Source: Tahibacter soli (GTDB taxonomy: Bacteria; Pseudomonadota; Gammaproteobacteria; Xanthomonadales; Rhodanobacteraceae). Taken from it: a stretch of 64,000 bases of DNA. This document shows positions 9,046-16,113 of this stretch, piece after piece. The notes below the pieces were generated by a model, which did not search any database, was not told where the DNA came from, and saw only the letters and a program-made list of their open reading frames with translations. Every line of letters starts with the position of its first letter. Positions within the stretch are counted from its first letter, which is position 1. Location of the stretch: NCBI RefSeq assembly GCF_025717065.2, contig NZ_JAOVZO020000015.1, positions 181,656-245,655 of the forward strand, read 5' to 3'. Position numbers and translations under genes: made by a program.

Positions 9046-9206
9046 GGGCCGCACGAGGCGGCCCCACACCCCCAAAACAAAAGGGCCGCACACGGCGGCC
9101 CACGTACCCAAACAAAAGGGCCGCACGAGGCGGCCCACGTACCAAAGCAAAAGGGCCGCACGAGGCGGCCCACGTACCAAAGCAAAAGGGCCGCACGAGG
9201 CGGCCC
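9046..9206 (-). terminator. Array of five tandem intrinsic terminators after rpmJ
   Basis: Five hairpins start at 9046, 9083, 9118, 9153 and 9188 with a period of 35-37 bases. Each has the 7-bp stem GGGCCGC/GCGGCCC around a 5-base loop. Read on the minus strand, each hairpin is followed by TTTTG, the layout of a Rho-independent terminator for rpmJ. The loop differs in the second copy (ACACG against ACGAG) while the stem is unchanged. The array lies between the convergent DUF1800 gene and rpmJ. Confidence 0.85.
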
Positions 9207-9236
9207 TTCGGCAAATGCTTTGTTGCCGCAACCGGC

Positions 9237-9362
9237 TTAGCGCTGGCGCGCTTTGAAGCGCGGGTTGCTCTTGCAGATCACGAACACCTTGCCGCGGCGG
9301 CGCACGATTTTGCAATCGCGGTGGCGCTGCTTCGCGGACTTCAGCGAATTCAGGACTTTCAT
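9237..9362 (-). CDS. rpmJ: 50S ribosomal protein L36 (YkgO/C-minus type)
   Basis: A 41-residue protein, [14 protein letters not shown]... ending in [11 protein letters not shown], that is recognisably L36. A strong AGGAG lies 6 bases before the ATG. Compared with the zinc-ribbon form, the four metal ligands are not all kept: the first Cys is replaced by His, the second (DCK) and third (VIC) Cys remain, and the final His is Phe (PRF). This is the zinc-independent-type paralogue. It is a stand-alone gene, not in the spc operon, and is followed by the five-hairpin terminator array. Confidence 0.95.
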   Translation of the reverse strand: MKVLNSLKSAKQRHRDCKIVRRRGKVFVICKSNPRFKARQR

Positions 9363-9465
9363 GGGGTAGCTCCTCGAAACAGCATTGCAAAAGACGGGCG
9401 AGCATACGCGCCCTGTCGGTCGATTGCAAGCCTTTCAGCCCTAAGGCGCTGGATTTGTTGCGTAT

Positions 9466-10098
9466 TCAGCGCCGATAGGCCGACGCGAGCGTGTTCAGGT
9501 GCACGCGCTCGCCGTCGCGCAGGAACGGCGCGATCAGCAGCATCACCTGATAGATGCCCTGAGTCAGGTCGTCCTGGTTCGGGTCGGCGCGCGAATTGCG
9601 CACGGCGTTGAAGTTGAGCCAGAACGTGGTCAGCAGCAGCACGTTTTCGGCGCTCGCGCGGATCTCGTCCGGCGTCGCCCGCATGATGCCGGCGGCGGCG
9701 AGGCCCTTGAGCACGCCGGTCGCGCTCGTGCCCGCGCGCGTGAGCATGCGGCCGAAATGCATCTTGAGCTTGCGGTTGCGCGAGAGGATGTCGACGAGGT
9801 CGCGGTACAGGAACCGGTAGTCCCACATGCACTCGAACACGAGATGCAGCTGCAGCCAGACGTCCTCGAGATTCGGCAGGCGCTCGGTCGGCACCGTGAG
9901 CGCCTGGTCCATGCGCACTTCGTAAGCGCCGAAGAGCTGCTCGACGATGTCGTCCTTGTTGCGGAAGTGGTAGTACAGATTGCCCGGGCTGATCTCCAGC
10001 TCGTCGGCGATGTGGTTCGTGGTGACGTTCGGTTCGCCTTGCGCGTTGAACATCGCAAGGGCGACTTCGAGGATGCGCTCGCGCGTACGCCTGGCCAT
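9466..10098 (-). CDS. TetR family transcriptional regulator, probable regulator of the acyl-CoA reductase/ACBP locus
   Basis: A 210-residue regulator. The N-terminal helix-turn-helix (residues 5-50) reads RERILEVALAMFN...NHIADELEISPGNLYYHFRNKDDIVEQLF, a textbook TetR DNA-binding domain. The C-terminal domain is helical and fits the TetR group tied to fatty acid metabolism, but the ligand cannot be read from sequence. ATG 10098 is preferred over the TTG at 10101 because GGAG lies 8 bases upstream. It is 34 bases downstream of the acyl-CoA-binding protein gene on the same strand, so the two are probably co-transcribed and divergent from the fatty acyl-CoA reductase. Inference: an acyl-CoA-responsive repressor of both transcripts. 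Confidence 0.85.
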   Translation of the reverse strand: MARRTRERILEVALAMFNAQGEPNVTTNHIADELEISPGNLYYHFRNKDDIVEQLFGAYEVRMDQALTVPTERLPNLEDVWLQLHLVFECMWDYRFLYRDLVDILSRNRKLKMHFGRMLTRAGTSATGVLKGLAAAGIMRATPDEIRASAENVLLLTTFWLNFNAVRNSRADPNQDDLTQGIYQVMLLIAPFLRDGERVHLNTLASAYRR

Positions 10099-10132
10099 CA
10101 ACGGTCTCCGCGCGTTGCGGCTGTATGGCGCT

Positions 10133-10390
10133 TCAACCGCCGAGCTTCTTCACCAGGTCGATGTACTTCTGCATCGCTTCTTCGTTCTTCGTGCCCTTGA
10201 GCTTCGCCCACGCCTCGTACTTGGCGGTGCCGACGAAATCGAAGAAGCCCGGCTTCGGTCCCGACACGTCGCCGGACGAACCCTGCTTGTACAGCGCGTA
10301 CAGCTTGAGCAGCGTGTCGTTGTCCGGGCGCTCCGGCAAGTTCATCGCTTTCTTCGCGGCATCTTCGAACTTCGTGGTCAGGTCGGACAT
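10133..10390 (-). CDS. Acyl-CoA-binding protein
   Basis: An 85-residue protein covering the whole ACBP domain. Hallmarks are KFEDAAKKAMNLPERPDNDTLLKLYALYKQGSSGDV (helices 1-2 with the LYALYKQ motif), PKPGFFDFVGTAKYEAWAKLKGT (the KYEAW motif) and the final YIDLVKKL. ACBPs bind medium- to long-chain acyl-CoA thioesters in the cytosol and buffer or deliver them to enzymes. They are common in eukaryotes and patchy in bacteria. Here the gene heads a transcript with a TetR gene and diverges from a fatty acyl-CoA reductase, which suggests substrate delivery to that enzyme. Confidence 0.93.
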   Translation of the reverse strand: MSDLTTKFEDAAKKAMNLPERPDNDTLLKLYALYKQGSSGDVSGPKPGFFDFVGTAKYEAWAKLKGTKNEEAMQKYIDLVKKLGG

Positions 10391-10519
10391 GATCGCTCTC
10401 GGTTATCGGTGCGTTGCGTTCTTATTGCCGCGACTCGACGCCGCGGCCCGGCGTCTGTCGCGCGCCGTGAGGCGGAGCTATATCACGCGTACCGGACAGG
10501 GTCAACGCGCTCGCGCAGC

Positions 10520-10575
10520 CGTTTCAAACGACGGTGCGAACAGGCTTGGAATGTCGCTCTTTGCAGGTCTATCTT
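10520..10575 (+). promoter_or_regulatory. Candidate promoter and operator for the fatty acyl-CoA reductase
   Basis: In the 252-base divergent gap there is TTGGAA (10546-10551), an 18-base spacer and TATCTT (10570-10575) pointing to the reductase gene. Just upstream is the perfect palindrome CGTTT-C-AAACG (10520-10530), a plausible TetR operator. Assigned from sequence pattern only. Confidence 0.45.
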
Positions 10576-10642
10576 ATGCGCCGAAGGGAACGGCGCACCG
10601 CCGTCTACGAATCGCCGCCAGCGCGAGCATGAGGGGAACAGC

Positions 10643-12631
10643 ATGACCTATTTCGTTACCGGGGCCACCGGTTTCATCGGGCGCCATCTCGTTGCCAATC
10701 TGCTCAAGCGCAAGGGCACGATCTACTGCCTCGTGCGCAAGGGATCGAGCGAGAAATTCGAGGCGCTCAAGGAAAGCCTCGGCGCCGACGACAAGCGGCT
10801 GGTCGCGGTCAACGGCGATCTCGCCAAGCCCAAGCTCGGCGTGTCGCCGGCCATGCTCAAGACGCTGACCGGCAAGGTCCAGCACTTTTTCCATCTTGCC
10901 GCTTTGTACGATCTTTCCGCCGACGCCGAGAGCCAGCACGCGGCGAACATCGACGGAACGCGCCATGCGCTCGCGCTCGCCGATGCCGTCAAGGCGGGCT
11001 GTTTCCACCACACGAGTTCGATCGCCGCGGCCGGCCTGTATCCGGGCGTGTTCCGCGAAGACATGTTCGACGAGGCCGAGGAACTCGACAATCCTTACTT
11101 CCGCACGAAGCACGACTCGGAAGGGCTCGTGCGCAAGGAATACGCGCGGCCGTGGCGCGTCTACCGGCCCGGCATCGTCATGGGCAATTCGAAGAACGGC
11201 GAGATCGACAAGATCGACGGCCCGTACTATTTCTTCCGCCTGATCAAGAAACTGCGCCAGACGCTGCCGCCGTGGATGCCGACGGTCGGTCTCGAAGGCG
11301 GGCGGCTGAACCTCGTGCCGGTCGACTGGGTCGCCGATGCGATGGACCACATCGCGCACAAGCCGGGGCTCGACGGCCACTGCTTCCATCTCACCGATCC
11401 CGCGCCGCGCCGCATCGGCGAGGTGCTGAACCTGTTCGCGCGCGTGGGCCATGCGCCGCAGATGACGATGCGCCTCGACGCGCGCATGTTCGCGTTCATT
11501 CCGAGCGGCATCCGCTCGGCGCTCGGCAACCTGCCGCCGATCCGCCGCTTCACGCAGGTGATCCTGCGCGACCTCGGCATTCCGCGCGAGGTGATGAAAT
11601 ACATCAACTACCCGACGCGCTTCGACTGCCGCGAAACCGAGCGCGCGCTCAAGGGCTCGAAGATCAAGCTGCCGAAGCTCGACGACTACGCCTGGCGTCT
11701 GTGGGACTACTGGGAACGCCATCTCGACCCCGACCTCTTCGTCGACCATTCGCTCGCCGGCAAGGTCAAGGGCCGCGTCGTCGTGGTGACCGGCGGCTCG
11801 TCGGGCATCGGCAAGGCCGTGGCGCTCAAGGTGGCCGGCGCCGGTGCGAAGGTCGTGATCTGCGCGCGTGGCGAAGAAGAACTCGCCGCGACGAAGAAGG
11901 AGATCGAAGCGGCCGGCGGCGTGTGCCACACCTATGTCGTCGACCTGTCGGACGTCGCGTCGTGCGACACGTTCGTCAAGCAGGTGGTCGCCGACCACGG
12001 CGGCTGCGACGTGCTCGTGAACAACGCGGGCCGTTCGATCCGCCGTTCGATCGCGCTGAGCTTCGACCGCTTCCACGACTTCGAGCGGACGATGCAGCTC
12101 AACTACTTCGGCGCGCTGCGGCTGATCATGGGTTTCCTGCCGTCGATGTCGGAGCGTCACCGCGGGCACATCATCAACATCTCGTCGATCGGCGTGTTGA
12201 CGAACGCGCCGCGCTTCTCGGCCTACGTCGCCTCGAAGGCGGCGCTCGACGCGTTCTCGCGCTGTGCGCAGGCGGAGTATTCCGACCTCGGCATCAACTT
12301 CACGACGATCAACATGCCGCTGGTGAAGACGCCGATGATCGCGCCGACGAAGATGTACGACCACGTGCCGACGCTGAGCCCGGAAGAGGCGGCCGATCTC
12401 ATCGTCGAGGCGATCATCGAGCGGCCGGTGCGCATCGCGACGCGGCTGGGCGTGTTCGCGTCGATCCTCTATGCGCTGGCGCCGCGCGCGTACGAGATCA
12501 TCATGAACAGCGCGTTCCGCCTGTTCCCGGATTCGGCCGCGGCGAAGGGCATGGCCGGCCGCGGCGAAGCCGAGCAGCCGACGAACGAGCAGATCGCGGT
12601 GGCGGCGTTGATGCGCGGGGTGCACTGGTAA
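10643..12631 (+). CDS. Two-domain fatty acyl-CoA reductase (extended SDR + classical SDR)
   Basis: A 662-residue protein starting MTYFVTGATGFIGRHL with GAGGGG upstream. Residues 1-360 form an extended SDR (NAD-dependent epimerase / male-sterility type): GATGFIGRHL nucleotide-binding motif, then the NPYFRTKHDSEG region, and SSIAAAGLYPG. Residues 375-640 are a classical SDR: VVVTGGSSGIGKAVAL, NNAGRSIRRS and the catalytic SSIG...YVASKAALDAF (Ser-Tyr-Lys). This length and fusion match bacterial alcohol-forming fatty acyl-CoA reductases of the Marinobacter/Acinetobacter type, which reduce acyl-CoA to aldehyde and on to fatty alcohol for wax esters. No wax ester synthase is in the window. The partners ACBP and TetR lie directly upstream on the other strand. 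Confidence 0.85.
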   Translation: MTYFVTGATGFIGRHLVANLLKRKGTIYCLVRKGSSEKFEALKESLGADDKRLVAVNGDLAKPKLGVSPAMLKTLTGKVQHFFHLAALYDLSADAESQHAANIDGTRHALALADAVKAGCFHHTSSIAAAGLYPGVFREDMFDEAEELDNPYFRTKHDSEGLVRKEYARPWRVYRPGIVMGNSKNGEIDKIDGPYYFFRLIKKLRQTLPPWMPTVGLEGGRLNLVPVDWVADAMDHIAHKPGLDGHCFHLTDPAPRRIGEVLNLFARVGHAPQMTMRLDARMFAFIPSGIRSALGNLPPIRRFTQVILRDLGIPREVMKYINYPTRFDCRETERALKGSKIKLPKLDDYAWRLWDYWERHLDPDLFVDHSLAGKVKGRVVVVTGGSSGIGKAVALKVAGAGAKVVICARGEEELAATKKEIEAAGGVCHTYVVDLSDVASCDTFVKQVVADHGGCDVLVNNAGRSIRRSIALSFDRFHDFERTMQLNYFGALRLIMGFLPSMSERHRGHIINISSIGVLTNAPRFSAYVASKAALDAFSRCAQAEYSDLGINFTTINMPLVKTPMIAPTKMYDHVPTLSPEEAADLIVEAIIERPVRIATRLGVFASILYALAPRAYEIIMNSAFRLFPDSAAAKGMAGRGEAEQPTNEQIAVAALMRGVHW

Positions 12632-12656
12632 GGCGTCGCGGAATCGGCGTTCCTCG

Positions 12657-12681
12657 CCCTCGAGCGCGTCGCGCTCGAGGG
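12657..12681 (+). terminator. Hairpin after the acyl-CoA reductase gene
   Basis: An 11-bp perfect stem with loop GTC lies 26 bases after the reductase stop. It has no clear T-run, so it is a weak terminator call or a transcript-stabilising 3' hairpin. Confidence 0.4.
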
Positions 12682-12705
12682 TGCTTGAGCGAGTGACGCA
12701 ATCAT

Positions 12706-12769
12706 AAAAAAGCCCGCCGGCCAAGGCGTCCGGGGGAGGGATCCGGGTGCCTCGTGTGGCCGGCGGGCT
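12706..12769 (-). terminator. Intrinsic terminator of the phasin gene with a long loop
   Basis: A 12-bp perfect stem (AGCCCGCCGGCC at 12711-12722 with 12758-12769), a 35-base loop and a T-run on the minus strand (12706-12710 and the stem end). It lies about 45 bases after the phasin stop. A second hairpin (GTCCGGCG/CGCCGGAC, 12779-12801) sits between gene and terminator. Confidence 0.75.
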
Positions 12770-12815
12770 ATAAAACCGGTCCGGCGCTCTTCGCGCCGGA
12801 CGCTACAGGTGACGC

Positions 12816-13283
12816 TTACTCCGCCTTCGCGCGCGTGCTCTTGCGCGCGGCCGGCTTCGCCGCGCCGCCGTTGAGCTTGCGGATTTCGCGCGAGAGTTCT
12901 TCGACGCGCGACGCGAGTTCGTTCAGTTCCTTGCGGCCCGGCACGCCGAGCTTGCCGAGCGCGCGCGAGACGCGGTCCTCGAACACTTTCTCGAGCTTGT
13001 CCCAGGTTTCCTGCGTGCGTTCCTTGACCTGGTTGACGCCGGACTCGACCGCGCCGCGCACTTCGTCGGCCTTGCCGAACGCGAGCTTGCGCGTCTTCTC
13101 TTCAAGGCTCATGCCTTCCTTGACGAGATTCTCGAACAGCTTGGTGCCTTCTTCCTGCGCCTTGGCGAAGGCGCCCAGGCCCGCAAGCCAGATCTGCTGC
13201 GCCGATTCCATGATCGACTTGCCGAGGTTTTCCGCCGGCTTCTCGGCCGGCTTGGCCTTCGACTTCAACTTCGGTTTGCTCAT
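12816..13283 (-). CDS. Phasin family protein (PhaI/PhaF-like granule-associated protein)
   Basis: A 155-residue protein. The Lys/Pro/Ala-rich N-terminus (about 20 residues) is followed by a phasin domain: SIMESAQQIWLAGLGAFAKAQEEGTKLFENLVKEG (residues 24-58), a long amphipathic helix to about residue 130 with the coiled-coil segment ELNELASRVEELSREIRKL, and an Ala/Lys-rich tail (AAKPAARKSTRAK) of the kind that contacts DNA in PhaF-like proteins. Phasins coat polyhydroxyalkanoate inclusions. No PHA synthase is in the window. The adjacent minus-strand genes encode a patatin-like lipase and a PHA-system protein. Confidence 0.88.
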   Translation of the reverse strand: MSKPKLKSKAKPAEKPAENLGKSIMESAQQIWLAGLGAFAKAQEEGTKLFENLVKEGMSLEEKTRKLAFGKADEVRGAVESGVNQVKERTQETWDKLEKVFEDRVSRALGKLGVPGRKELNELASRVEELSREIRKLNGGAAKPAARKSTRAKAE

Positions 13284-13461
13284 GACGCCCTCTTCGATAG
13301 GAGACGGGATGCGCGCACGCGCTTCCCGACGGTGCCGCGAAGTCTCGTTGCGCCGCCTAGAATAAACACACTATCAAGCGCTTGGCTTGCATCGAGTTCG
13401 AGTTCCTCCGGGACGCGTGCCTTTCCACAACCCCGCATTCGTTCGCTGCGCCAACGACTGC

Positions 13462-13482
13462 CGCCCCCTTGACTCAAGGGGG
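13462..13482. repeat. Inverted repeat between phasin and patatin genes
   Basis: GCCCCCTTGA and TCAAGGGGGC form an uninterrupted palindrome in the 223-base gap after the patatin-like gene. It lacks a T-run on either strand. It may end or stabilise the patatin transcript. Nothing else is recognisable in this gap. Confidence 0.5.
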
Positions 13483-13506
13483 CTTCGCAATACTTCGTAT
13501 CTTTGT

Positions 13507-14796
13507 TTATTTTTGTTGGCGCGCGCTGCGGCTCGGCCGCGCCGCCTTCGCGCGCGCCGTCGCGGGCTTCGGCACCACGAGTTCGTCGAGTTCGTCGAGC
13601 GCGCGGCGCAGGCGCGACGTCGACGGCGTCTTGCGCGCCGGCTTGTCGACGAGTCCGTCGCGGAGGCCGCGCGCTTCGTCGTCCATGATCGCGGCGCGGA
13701 ACGCGAGGTCGTGCCGCGCGAGCACCGGTTCGAGTTCGGCGCGGCGCGCGCGCAGGTCGGCGAGCGTCGAGCGGTAGGCGTGCTCGGCCACTTCCTCGCG
13801 ATTGGAATAGCTGAACACGTTGCTGAAGAACATGCGCATGTCGTCGGCGTTCGGCTCGAACAGCACGATGTCGGCGCCGTCGTAGTGACGCGCGTACTTC
13901 GAGAGGCTCGCCTGCATGCGCGACTGCAGCATGGTGCGGAACGTCTGCGACAGGATCGCCGGCAGGCCGCCCTCGACGAGGCTGTCGGGCGCGTCGTGGC
14001 CGTTCGACTGGGCGCGCGTCGCGTCGAACGGCACGAGCGGATTGATGCCGATGACGATGTCGGCGCCCTCGTCGAGCGCGACCGAGGCATGCAGCGTCCG
14101 CTGCAGCGCGCCGTCGACGTAGTACTTGCCGCCGATCTTCACCGGCGGATACAGGCCGGGCAGCGCCGCGCTCGCCTCGATCGCGAGCGAGATCGGCACG
14201 TCGTCGTAGCCCTCGGCGCCGAAGCGCACGGCCTTGCCGCTGTCGAGTTCGACCGCGATGACGTAGAGCTTGCGTTCGAGCTCGCGGAAATCGTTGCTGC
14301 GCCCGCCGCTCGTGAACACGCCGCGAAGGAAGTCCTCGATCGCCTGGTTGTCGAACAGGCCCGTCGGCAGCAGGCTGCCGAAGCGCATCAGCGTGTCCGA
14401 CACGTTGAGGTCGAACGGGTTCTTCGCGATCGCGCCGAACCAGTCGAACAGCATGCGCGGCACGTGCGCGGCGCGGCGCAGGTACTCGAACATCGCCGGG
14501 CGCGCGAACACTTCGGGCCTGAAGCGCGCCTCGTGCGAGTCGCCGGTGAGGAAGATGCGGCACATCTCGGCGGTCGACAGCCGGTTGGCGAGGCCCGCGG
14601 CGAGAAACGCGCCGGAGCTGACGCCGACGTAGACGTCGAGCGCGTTCATGTCGACGCCTTCGATCGCCTCCTCGATCGCGCGCAGCGCGCCGAGTTCGTA
14701 CATGCCGCCGATCAGGCCGCCGCCGGCGACGGCGAGGCCGATGCGCGCGGGCGCCCGGCGTTTGCGCGGCTGCCGTGCAGCCTGGATCACGAGCAT
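13507..14796 (-). CDS. Patatin-like phospholipase/lipid hydrolase
   Basis: A 429-residue protein. The patatin fold is marked by the glycine-rich oxyanion loop GLAVAGGGLIGGMYELGAL (residues 19-37), the nucleophile elbow GVSSGAF (Ser about residue 60) and the catalytic Asp in YYVDGALQRTLH (about residue 225). The tail from about residue 375 is basic and Ala/Lys-rich. I start at ATG 14796: a good promoter (TTGTCG-16-TACAAT) ends at 14825, so the in-frame ATG at 14859 would lie upstream of the transcription start. It sits between a phasin and a PHA-system gene on the same strand. Possible roles are neutral lipid or PHA-granule turnover. Confidence 0.85.
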   Translation of the reverse strand: MLVIQAARQPRKRRAPARIGLAVAGGGLIGGMYELGALRAIEEAIEGVDMNALDVYVGVSSGAFLAAGLANRLSTAEMCRIFLTGDSHEARFRPEVFARPAMFEYLRRAAHVPRMLFDWFGAIAKNPFDLNVSDTLMRFGSLLPTGLFDNQAIEDFLRGVFTSGGRSNDFRELERKLYVIAVELDSGKAVRFGAEGYDDVPISLAIEASAALPGLYPPVKIGGKYYVDGALQRTLHASVALDEGADIVIGINPLVPFDATRAQSNGHDAPDSLVEGGLPAILSQTFRTMLQSRMQASLSKYARHYDGADIVLFEPNADDMRMFFSNVFSYSNREEVAEHAYRSTLADLRARRAELEPVLARHDLAFRAAIMDDEARGLRDGLVDKPARKTPSTSRLRRALDELDELVVPKPATARAKAARPSRSARQQK

Positions 14797-14824
14797 GAGG
14801 GACTTCGATTCGAGGAGGTGGCCG

Positions 14825-14852
14825 ATTGTAGCGGTCGGCCGCGACGCGACAA
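14825..14852 (-). promoter_or_regulatory. Promoter of the patatin-like gene
   Basis: On the minus strand TTGTCG (14852-14847), a 16-base spacer and TACAAT (14830-14825). The expected transcript start is about 22 bases before ATG 14796, which decides the start codon. Confidence 0.6.
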
Positions 14853-14930
14853 GCCGCACTGCGGCATCGCCGCCTGCGACCTTCGTCGAGCCCGCCGTCG
14901 CGCGCCGGCGAGGCCGCTATGTGCCGTTGG

Positions 14931-15212
14931 TCATGCCGTGCCGAAATGCTGGTCGAGGCGCTTTCGGATCTCGCTCTCCACCGCGGGCTTCAACATCGAC
15001 AGCAGGAACCCGAGTTCGGCGGTGACGTGCACCTCGTTCTTAGCGAGCGCGATCTTGCCGTTCACGCCGCTGCGCTCGAAGTGCAGCACGTTGCCTTCCC
15101 AGCCGTAGGTGAGGTCGAACTTCTTGGCGATCTCCTTCGCGACGTCGGTGACTTTTTCCTTGGCTTCCTTGAGCGGCTTCTTGTGGGCGTGGCGGATGTC
15201 GATGCTCGGCAT
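14931..15212 (-). CDS. Polyhydroxyalkanoic acid system family protein
   Basis: A 93-residue protein: MPSIDIRHAHKKPLKEAKEKV..., then FDLTYGWEGNVLHFERSGVNGKI, then ELGFLLSMLKPAVESEIRKRLDQHFG. This matches the small PHA-system (PHA_gran_rgn) family, found near phasins and PHA genes in many proteobacteria. AGGAG lies 6 bases before ATG 15212. The frame is open further upstream but without a ribosome site. The exact function is unknown; in other species the family is linked to granules. It is the first of three minus-strand genes together with the patatin-like and phasin genes. Confidence 0.82.
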   Translation of the reverse strand: MPSIDIRHAHKKPLKEAKEKVTDVAKEIAKKFDLTYGWEGNVLHFERSGVNGKIALAKNEVHVTAELGFLLSMLKPAVESEIRKRLDQHFGTA

Positions 15213-15444
15213 GAGGGCTCCTGTCGTCTCGTCGGCGCGTACTGCCGGTCCGCGCGGCTTTGCACTATGATGCATGAGTCGGCGTCGGGCGTAACGATCG
15301 GGGCGTTGCATCCGGCCTTCAACCGCCGTGCACGGAAACGGCACCGGGCGGGCGAAAGGGCAGGCGTGACGGCGGAGCGATCGTGCGCGACACGGTCGGC
15401 GCCCGAAGGCTGCCGACGGTCGGATCGGGCACTAAGGGGACGGA

Positions 15445-16113
15445 ATGCGCGCAAGGTCGGTGTTGCTGGCAGTGCTGGTCGCCGCGCCCTGCGCGGCGCC
15501 GGCGGCGACGATCGAAGGCCGGATCATGCTGTACTCCGACGGCAAGCCGCTGCGCGCCGAAGAGGCCGCCGAAGCCGTCGTCTACTTTCGCCCCAGCGCG
15601 CCCGGCCCCGTCTCAGCCGCGGCCAAACCCTACACGATGACCACGCAGCGCAAGCAGTTCGTGCCGCGCATCCTGCCGGTCACCGTCGGCAGCACGGTCG
15701 AGTTTCCGAACCAGGATCCGATTCTTCACAACGCGTTCTCGACGTCGAAAGACAATGCGTTCGACATCGGTCTGTACGGCCAGGGCGAGGGCAAGGCGCA
15801 GAAATTCGACCATGCGGGCTACGTGCGCGTGTACTGCAACGTGCACCACTCGATGGTCGGCCACATCCTCGTGCTCGACACGCCGCATTTCGCGCACCCC
15901 GACGCGCAGGGCGCGTTCAAGCTGACCGGGCTGCCGGCCGGCAAGGGCGACCTCGTCGTGTGGTTCGACCGTGCGACGCCGTGGCACCAGGAAGCGACGC
16001 CTGGCCAGGGCGGGCCGGTCGAAGTGCGGCTCGACCTGGCACAAAAGAAGATTCCGCCACATATGAACAAGTTCGGAAAGCCGTACGGCAGGACTCCCGA
16101 TGGCGGCTACTGA
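15445..16113 (+). CDS. Exported cupredoxin-like protein with type 1 copper ligands
   Basis: A 222-residue protein with a signal peptide (MRARSVLLAVLVAAPCAAPAA). The mature part has a beta-rich plastocyanin/azurin-type domain: PVTVGSTVEFPNQDPILHNAFS supplies the first His (about residue 91), and YCNVHHSMVGHI supplies Cys, His and Met (residues 133-142), the classic His-Cys-His-Met set. A C-terminal FKLTGLPAGKGDLVVWFD block looks like a carboxypeptidase-regulatory or transthyretin-type strand pattern. It should be periplasmic and bind copper. AAGGGGAC is the ribosome site. Its 3' end overlaps the kinase gene by 14 bases, so the two are translationally coupled. Confidence 0.85.
   Translation: MRARSVLLAVLVAAPCAAPAATIEGRIMLYSDGKPLRAEEAAEAVVYFRPSAPGPVSAAAKPYTMTTQRKQFVPRILPVTVGSTVEFPNQDPILHNAFSTSKDNAFDIGLYGQGEGKAQKFDHAGYVRVYCNVHHSMVGHILVLDTPHFAHPDAQGAFKLTGLPAGKGDLVVWFDRATPWHQEATPGQGGPVEVRLDLAQKKIPPHMNKFGKPYGRTPDGGY

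Noticed and set aside
9046..9206. Possible CRISPR array because of regular 35-base spacing
   Set aside because: There are no variable spacers: the whole unit repeats, including the short linker. Each unit is a terminator hairpin, and no cas gene is near.
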